Shown here: positions 58,836-64,000 of the stretch, one piece after another
How the letters are laid out: each line of letters opens with the position of its first letter
Numbering within the stretch: position 1 is the first letter of the stretch
Assembly: GCA_033283165.1 (NCBI GenBank)
Contig: JAWMQL010000006.1
Location: forward strand, 186,001-250,000
Length of the DNA: 64,000 nucleotides
Source of the DNA: JAWMQL01 sp033283165
Lineage (GTDB): Bacteria; Pseudomonadota; Gammaproteobacteria; Pseudomonadales; Halieaceae
Direction: 5' to 3'
The notes under the pieces: model-generated
Told to the model about the DNA's origin: nothing
Database searches by the model: none
Seen by the model: the letters and a program-made list of their open reading frames with translations, nothing else
Made by a program: the position numbers and the translations under genes

Positions 58836-61670
58836 TTACATGCTGAACTTCAGGCGAGCGTAGTAGAACCGGCCCAGGTAGTCGTAGATGGGCGCGGTAT
58901 TGGCGGAGATTGACGGTACGAACGGCGGCTCCTCGTCATTCAGGTTGTTGACCCCGGCCGAGAAGGTGATGTTGTCCCAGGTATAGGACGCGAACACGTC
59001 AAAGTAGCTGACGGAATCTGCCTTCTTGTTGAACTCGTCAAAGCCGATCTGGTCATCGATCTCCATCTCGTCCAGGTAACGCCAGGACGCTGACACCGCC
59101 CAGTCATCCCTGGCCAGTGAGGCGGTCAGGTTCGACTTCCACTCCGGGTAGCCCACGAAGTCACAGACGTCACAGGCCACCTTGCCGGTGCGGTCATCCA
59201 CCACGCCGGTATCGGTGGTCTGGGTCCAGTCGTCGAGGTAGTTGACCAGCCAGTCCGCACTGAGCACACCAATGCCGGTCTCCCAGGAGAAGGTGGCGTT
59301 GATGTCGTAGCCGGAGGTCTCGATGGTGTTCAGGTTCTCGTTGAGCAGGTCGAACCGCACCACGTCGCCGGCAGGTCCACGCGCGATACGATCGCACTCA
59401 GGCGCGGCCAGCCCGGGGGTGTTGTAACAGGTGTCGATCACGTCCGGCGGGTTCGGAGTCGAGATCGCGTCCTCGATTTCCACGTCGTAGTAATCGACCG
59501 TGAGCCGCGGGTTACCCCAGATTTCCGGGGTCAGCACGAAACCGATGGAGAAGTTATCCGAGGTTTCGGGCTCCAGCTCCGGGTTACCCCCCTGGGTGAC
59601 CTTCAGCTGCGCCGCGGGCTGCACGTAGTCGGCGGACACGCCCTCTGACCGGCAGTTGGCGGCCACGACCGCGTTGGAGGCCTGGTTGACCGCGTTACAG
59701 GGGTCGGTCACACCGATGAAGTTATCGGCGTTGCCGCCGAACAGCTCCAGTACGTTGGGCGCCCGGAAACCGGTAGAGGCCTGGGCCCGGAAGGCCAGCA
59801 TCTCCAACGGCGCCCAGCGGCCGCCCACCTTCCAGGTGGTCTCGTCGTAGTCTGAGTACTCGGAGTAGCGCACCGCCGCTTCCAGGGTCAGCTCCTGAGC
59901 CAGAGGCACGTCCGCCAGGATCGGCACATTGACCTCGGCGTAGACCTCATAGAGGTTGTAGCCACCGCGGGTGGGCTCGGCGAAGTTACCGCCGCTGTCG
60001 CCGTTGCCGACGATGCCCGAGGGGGTCACGCTGCCGTACTCGTCGCGCCACTCCACGCCCGCGGCGAAACCGAGACCGCCCGCCGGCAGGGAAATCAGTT
60101 CCGGCGTGCTGACAGTGGCAGCCAGGTGGAACATCTCGTACTCGGTCTTCTCGTGATCATCGAACAGGATGAAGTCCTTTTCCGCCTGGCTCTTGGGGCT
60201 GCGGCCGAAGGGATTGAAGGTCGGGTTACCGTTGCGATCCTTGGGACAGGAGGACACCAGTGCACAGTGCTCCGGGATCAGGGCGGTCTGCATATTGGCC
60301 ACATTGAGCTGGCCGGAGGTCACCTCGGTCAGGCGCGATTGGCCCCAGGTGCCCCAGGCATCGAAGGACCAGTCGTCACCGATATCACCCTTGAAGCCGA
60401 AGGTGGCCTGCATGGTGTCGGAATCGTAGTCGAATTTCCGGTTGCCCAGGTCCAGGCCGCGATAGGCGAGCTGGAAGGTGTCGCCGCCCTCGGCCAGCTC
60501 ACCCTCGGTAAGGATAAATTCCAGGGCATCCGCCGGGATATTGGGGTTGGTAATCGGCACCTGCAGCAGGTCGGTGAAGCGGCCCGCGGCGCCCTGCACG
60601 GGCAGCGGGGTGAAATTCAGCCGGCCCTGGCGGTGCTGGGCCAGGATGCTGGTGTAGGCCACCACGCCGTTGTCGAACTCCACTTCGCCGATGGTGCCGA
60701 AGTTGTACACCTGGGAAGCGTTGATGAGGCTGACGCCCGCACCGCCCGGGTCGTTGTAGTTGAAGCGGTGGTTGGTGTCCAGGATGGACTGGACACTGCC
60801 GTCCCCGGCCGAGCCGTTCAGGCCGCTGAGGCCGAACGTATCATAAAACTGGTAGCTGAGACCGGTCTCCGCATCGGGCTCGAAGATGATGCCGCTGTTG
60901 GGCAGCCGGCCCTGGGGTGGGATACCACTGCCTATCAGGGTCAGTACGCCGCCCGCACCGTCGCTGGCCTCGCCCAGATTGGGGATCTTGGACCAGTCGC
61001 GATCGAGGTAGTCCACGTTGTCCGTCTCGACGTAGGTGCCGCCGACGATGATCCGGCCGCGGGCGCCCTGGACACCGAACAGCATGCCGAAGTTGGTGGC
61101 CTCGCCGCCGTCCTCGGAGGGCGCGCCGTAACCGGCGGTAAACTCGAAGCCCTCGAAGTTGTCCTTGGTGATCACGTTGACCACACCGGCCACCGCGTCA
61201 GAACCGTATACCGCGGAGGCGCCGTCCGCCAGGACCTCGACGCGGTCGATCATGTTGATCGGGAAGGACTGCATGTCCACCGCCAGGCCCAGGGTGTCGC
61301 GGATGGTGTTGACCACCCGGCGGCCGTTCATCAGGACCAGGGTGCGTTCCGCCTCCAGGTTGTGAATCTCGACAAAGTTGGCGCCGCGGCCACCGTTGGC
61401 CTGGTTGCGGCCGGTGCCCTGGGAGCCGACCGACGGCAGACGCTGCAGCAGGTCCAGGGTGTTGAAGCTACCCACCTGCTCGATCATATCGCCGGAGGCG
61501 ATAGCCATACCGCCAAGGTAGGATTCCGGGTTGCGGGAGATACGGGAACCGGTGACGACCACTTCCTCCAACGCTAACTCTTCCTGCGCGTTGGCGGCTG
61601 CGGGCACCATCAGTGCTGTGGTTAGACCCATGGCGGTGGAAACCGCGAGAGCCAGGCTTTTCTTCTTCAT
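58836..61670 (-). CDS. TonB-dependent receptor (no STN domain)
   Basis: A 944-residue outer-membrane receptor. Signal peptide (LALAVSTAMGLTTALMVPAAANAQ), then a TonB box-like EEVVVTGSRISR and a plug (LLQRLPSVGS, RTLVLMNGRRVVNT, VEVLADGASAVYGSDAVAGVVNVITKDNF). A long barrel ends YDYLGRFYYARLKFSM. It has no STN domain, so it is not the transducer. It converges on the exported-protein gene. The type resembles receptors abundant in marine OM60 clade bacteria, with unknown substrates. AGGGG lies 7 nt before the ATG. The 145-nt gap upstream shows no recognised operator. Confidence 0.93.
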   Translation of the reverse strand: MKKKSLALAVSTAMGLTTALMVPAAANAQEELALEEVVVTGSRISRNPESYLGGMAIASGDMIEQVGSFNTLDLLQRLPSVGSQGTGRNQANGGRGANFVEIHNLEAERTLVLMNGRRVVNTIRDTLGLAVDMQSFPINMIDRVEVLADGASAVYGSDAVAGVVNVITKDNFEGFEFTAGYGAPSEDGGEATNFGMLFGVQGARGRIIVGGTYVETDNVDYLDRDWSKIPNLGEASDGAGGVLTLIGSGIPPQGRLPNSGIIFEPDAETGLSYQFYDTFGLSGLNGSAGDGSVQSILDTNHRFNYNDPGGAGVSLINASQVYNFGTIGEVEFDNGVVAYTSILAQHRQGRLNFTPLPVQGAAGRFTDLLQVPITNPNIPADALEFILTEGELAEGGDTFQLAYRGLDLGNRKFDYDSDTMQATFGFKGDIGDDWSFDAWGTWGQSRLTEVTSGQLNVANMQTALIPEHCALVSSCPKDRNGNPTFNPFGRSPKSQAEKDFILFDDHEKTEYEMFHLAATVSTPELISLPAGGLGFAAGVEWRDEYGSVTPSGIVGNGDSGGNFAEPTRGGYNLYEVYAEVNVPILADVPLAQELTLEAAVRYSEYSDYDETTWKVGGRWAPLEMLAFRAQASTGFRAPNVLELFGGNADNFIGVTDPCNAVNQASNAVVAANCRSEGVSADYVQPAAQLKVTQGGNPELEPETSDNFSIGFVLTPEIWGNPRLTVDYYDVEIEDAISTPNPPDVIDTCYNTPGLAAPECDRIARGPAGDVVRFDLLNENLNTIETSGYDINATFSWETGIGVLSADWLVNYLDDWTQTTDTGVVDDRTGKVACDVCDFVGYPEWKSNLTASLARDDWAVSASWRYLDEMEIDDQIGFDEFNKKADSVSYFDVFASYTWDNITFSAGVNNLNDEEPPFVPSISANTAPIYDYLGRFYYARLKFSM

Positions 61671-61815
61671 ATGACTACCCCTGTTACGTGAAGAATGCTG
61701 TTATTTGTTATGTGGCGCGGTGCCACTAAACACAGACTCTAAACGAATAACGGCGGGACCACCTCAAGCGACCCGCCATATTTGTGACATATTCACACAT
61801 TCGTTTTGGAACTAT

Positions 61816-62790
61816 TCACACTCTGGGTGAAAAAGCCGGCAAATTACCGAGATAGGCCGAAACCCGCTGCAGGTACTGCTCGCGAATCGATGCGGACTCA
61901 TTGGCCAGCTGGTGGCCGGCGTCGGGGAGATATTCGATGTGGCTGCCGGGAAACAGGCTGCCGATATGCTTCATGTTATAGCGCCAGGCGACGGTGTGGT
62001 CCTGCTGGCCCTGGATCACCAGCGCCGGCCCCACCCCCAGGTCGCGCAGCTCCAGGCCGGCCAGCCAGTTGCGCAGGGCGGCGAACCAGCGCAGGGGGGT
62101 GACACGACTCTGCAGCGGATCGTCTCTAACAAAGAGCAGGAAGGCCTCATCGGTTGAATTGCGGGCAAAACTGCGAGGGACCGAATCACGCAGCTTCCGG
62201 ACCAGCGGGAAGGCCAGGTTGAGGGCGGTCCATTTCCCCGGCCGGATCAGGGGCGCCAGCAGCACCGCAGCGGCAAAGGGCCAGGGGTGATGGCGGGCGA
62301 ACTCGATCAGTGCGGCACAGCCGGTACTCTGGGCCATAACCCACAGCGGCAGGGGCGGCAGGTCCACCGCCTGCAGGACGTCGTGCAGGGCGCGGCCGTA
62401 CTGGGCGAACTCCTCGATAACCGCGGGTTGCCCGCTGGACAAGCCATGCCCCGGCAGATCAAAGCCCAGCACGTTGTAGCCCTGCTCCAGCGCCCAGCGG
62501 TACAGCTTGCCGTACAGGCCACAGTGATCGTAGTAGCCGTGCACGAGCACCAAGGTGCCGCGCGCCGCTGGAGCCAGGAACAGGTGAACCGCCAGGCGGA
62601 AGTTGCCGGAGGGCACCAGGCCACAATGGTGTTCCACTCCGGGCAGTTCGCTGGCCAGGTCGATACCGTAGAAGCGGCAGAATTCGAGCAGGGCCGGGGA
62701 CGGTGCCCAGCCCAGGGCAAAGGGCGGCAGGGTATCACGCAGGGCAGCGAGGGATTCCTCGGTGGGCCGCGTAACCAGGTTCCGGGGCAA
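61816..62790 (-). CDS. alpha/beta hydrolase (lysophospholipase-like)
   Basis: A 324-residue hydrolase-fold protein. The oxyanion segment is LVLVHGYYDHCGLYGKLY. The nucleophile elbow reads VMAQSTGCAAL, with S155 flanked by A-Q-S-T-G where G-x-S-x-G is usual. An acid residue sits in VIQGQQDHTVAW and a terminal His in PDAGHQL. The pattern DLPGHGLSSG is typical of monoglyceride-lipase and lysophospholipase L2 types. The substrate is unknown. It lies 14 nt downstream of fba, in the same direction. Confidence 0.85.
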   Translation of the reverse strand: MPRNLVTRPTEESLAALRDTLPPFALGWAPSPALLEFCRFYGIDLASELPGVEHHCGLVPSGNFRLAVHLFLAPAARGTLVLVHGYYDHCGLYGKLYRWALEQGYNVLGFDLPGHGLSSGQPAVIEEFAQYGRALHDVLQAVDLPPLPLWVMAQSTGCAALIEFARHHPWPFAAAVLLAPLIRPGKWTALNLAFPLVRKLRDSVPRSFARNSTDEAFLLFVRDDPLQSRVTPLRWFAALRNWLAGLELRDLGVGPALVIQGQQDHTVAWRYNMKHIGSLFPGSHIEYLPDAGHQLANESASIREQYLQRVSAYLGNLPAFSPRV

Positions 62791-62804
62791 GAAACTGCCC
62801 GATC

Positions 62805-63869
62805 TCAGTTGACCTGCTGCTCCAGTTCACCGGCGTCGTAGGCGACCTGCATCGCCGCCAGGGAACGCACCTTGATCCGGTCCGCCTGGCCGGCGGTGCC
62901 GAAGGCCTCGTAACGGGCGATACAGATGTCGCGCATGGCTTCCTGGGTCTTGGCCAGGTACTTGCGCGGGTCGAATTCCGCCGGGTTCTGGGCCAAAAAG
63001 CGGCGTATCGCACCGGTTGAGGCCAGGCGCAGGTCGGTGTCGATGTTGACCTTGCGCACCCCGTGGCGGATGCCTTCCTGGATCTGCTCCAGCGGCACCC
63101 CGTAGGTCTCGGGGATGTTCCCGCCGAACTCGTTGATGACCGCCAGCCACTCCTGAGGCACTGACGAGGAGCCGTGCATCACCAGGTGGGTGTTGGGAAT
63201 GCGCGCATTGATTTCCTTGATGCGGTCAATGGCCAGGATATCGCCGGTGGGCGGGCGGGTGAACTTGTAGGCGCCGTGACTGGTGCCGCAGGCGATGGCC
63301 AGGGCGTCCACCCCGGTGGCCTTGACGAATTGGGCCGCCTCCTCAGGATCGGTCAGCAACTGGTCGTGACTGAGCGTGCCGGCGGCGCCGATGCCATCCT
63401 CCTCACCCGCCTCGCCGGTTTCCAGTGAACCCAGGCAGCCCAGCTCGCCTTCCACCGACACGCCGCAGGCATGGGCCATCTCCACCACCGTGCGGGTGAC
63501 CCGCGCGTTGTAGTCGTAGTCCATGGGGGTCTTGCCGTCCTCGCCCAGGGAACCGTCCATCATGACCGAGGAGAATCCCAGCTGGATTGAGCGCTGGCAG
63601 ACCGCGGGGGACACCCCGTGATCCTGGTGCACCACCACCGGGATGTGGGGGAATTCCGACATGGCGGCTTCCATCAGCGCCCGCAGGAAGGGCGCGCCGG
63701 CGTACTTGCGCGCGCCGGCGCTGGCCTGCATGATCACCGGCGAGTTGGTGGTATCCGCCGCTTCCATGATGGCCCGGGTCTGCTCCAGGTTGTTGACGTT
63801 AAAGGCCGGCACGCCGTAGCCGTGCTCCGCCGCGTGGTCCAGCAATTGCCGCATGCTGATCAGTGCCAT
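62805..63869 (-). CDS. fba: class II fructose-bisphosphate aldolase
   Basis: Reversibly cleaves fructose 1,6-bisphosphate to DHAP and glyceraldehyde 3-phosphate. The 354-residue class II enzyme begins ALISMRQLLDHAAEHGYGVPAFNVNNLEQT. It contains VVVHQDHG with the zinc ligand, VEGELGCLGSLETGEAG, and ALAIACGTSHGAYKF, and HLVMHGSSSVP, all of the Calvin-cycle/type B subtype. The C-terminal NIDTDLRLASTGAIRRF is complete. It follows pgk by 34 nt, as in the gap/pgk/fba arrangement. Confidence 0.96.
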   Translation of the reverse strand: MALISMRQLLDHAAEHGYGVPAFNVNNLEQTRAIMEAADTTNSPVIMQASAGARKYAGAPFLRALMEAAMSEFPHIPVVVHQDHGVSPAVCQRSIQLGFSSVMMDGSLGEDGKTPMDYDYNARVTRTVVEMAHACGVSVEGELGCLGSLETGEAGEEDGIGAAGTLSHDQLLTDPEEAAQFVKATGVDALAIACGTSHGAYKFTRPPTGDILAIDRIKEINARIPNTHLVMHGSSSVPQEWLAVINEFGGNIPETYGVPLEQIQEGIRHGVRKVNIDTDLRLASTGAIRRFLAQNPAEFDPRKYLAKTQEAMRDICIARYEAFGTAGQADRIKVRSLAAMQVAYDAGELEQQVN

Positions 63870-63903
63870 GTGCTTGTTCCTCTGTCTGCTTGATTAATCG
63901 GTT

Positions 63904-64000
63904 TCATGGGTCGCCGGCACGCTCTTCGAGCACCGCCACCGCCGGCAGGCGCTTGCCTTCCACATATTCCAGGAAGGCGCCACCGCCGGTTGAGATGTAG
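63904..64000 (-). CDS. pgk: phosphoglycerate kinase, C-terminal end (partial)
   Basis: The last 31 codons of pgk on the minus strand, running off the window. The reading is YISTGGGAFLEYVEGKRLPAVAVLEERAGDP then TGA. The GGGAFLE and LPAVA-LEERA motifs are those of the phosphoglycerate kinase C terminus. It transfers phosphate from 1,3-bisphosphoglycerate to ADP. It leads into fba. Confidence 0.93.
   Translation of the reverse strand, partial: YISTGGGAFLEYVEGKRLPAVAVLEERAGDP

Noticed and set aside
60126..61577. 483-codon plus-strand reading opposite the second TonB-dependent receptor
   Set aside because: Reverse-frame shadow with Leu/Val/Gly-rich low-complexity sequence.
1..64000. tRNA, rRNA, CRISPR array, prophage or transposase genes
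   Set aside because: None were recognised in reading the intergenic regions and gene products; palindromic repeats are present but without an associated enzyme gene.

Overview
The window looks like chromosomal DNA of a high-GC, aerobic, probably marine gammaproteobacterium. Protein character and gene order suggest the Halieaceae (OM60/NOR5) or a close relative; this is my impression from reading, not the result of a search. Several gene orders match conserved gammaproteobacterial blocks: rppH-ptsP-lgt-thyA-folA, ygfB-pepP-ubiH-ubiI-gcvH divergent from zapA-6S RNA-fau, rpiA beside ilvA, and pgk-fba. I see no prophage, transposase gene, CRISPR array, rRNA or tRNA. Almost all the sequence is coding, and starts are often coupled by 1-17 nt overlaps.

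Layout. 0-10 kb: a 5'-truncated DAHP synthase, a DUF481 outer-membrane protein, a MOSC protein with an apparent internal deletion, glutathione reductase, a TSUP permease, and an ABC system (ATPase, fused permease-GldG protein, DUF4340 protein) resembling the Gld transporter. 10-19 kb: a LysR regulator with a likely autoregulatory box, a hydroxyacid dehydrogenase, an SDR/HIT/MFS/META run, an MscS-type channel and a coniferyl-aldehyde-type dehydrogenase. 19-29 kb: an orphan ExbD, small lipoproteins, two VOC proteins, then a rightward run of binding protein, GDPD, YjbR protein, pyruvate kinase and glucokinase, a two-component system, and a cold-shock gene. 29-34 kb: a six-gene leftward operon (DUF3450, large ExbB, ExbB, ExbD, TonB, TPR) forming a second-type TonB energising system. 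34-48 kb: housekeeping genes for folate and dTMP, lipoprotein modification, PTS-Ntr, RNA 5' processing, ubiquinone and cell division, with 6S RNA. 49-54 kb: ilvA, rpiA, two nested-hairpin repeats and a GlcD-like oxidase. 53-62 kb: an ECF sigma / FecR / TonB-dependent transducer set, an exported Pro/Ala-rich protein, and a second TonB-dependent receptor facing it. 62-64 kb: an alpha/beta hydrolase, class II aldolase and the end of pgk.

How it works together: the 29-34 kb operon could power the two large receptors at 55-62 kb, the first of which should signal through FecR and the ECF sigma factor. Glk, Pyk, Fba, Pgk and RpiA supply central carbon metabolism.

The least explained signals are four interspersed hairpin elements of two types: a TCGGGGWCAGWTYACTTT-arm family at 18.9 and 58.7 kb, and a CATCCATG nested-hairpin family at 51.4-51.7 kb. 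Others are in-frame changes in the MOSC, Fau and YgfB proteins, and an RlmI-like gene whose homology starts upstream of any ATG, GTG or TTG codon.
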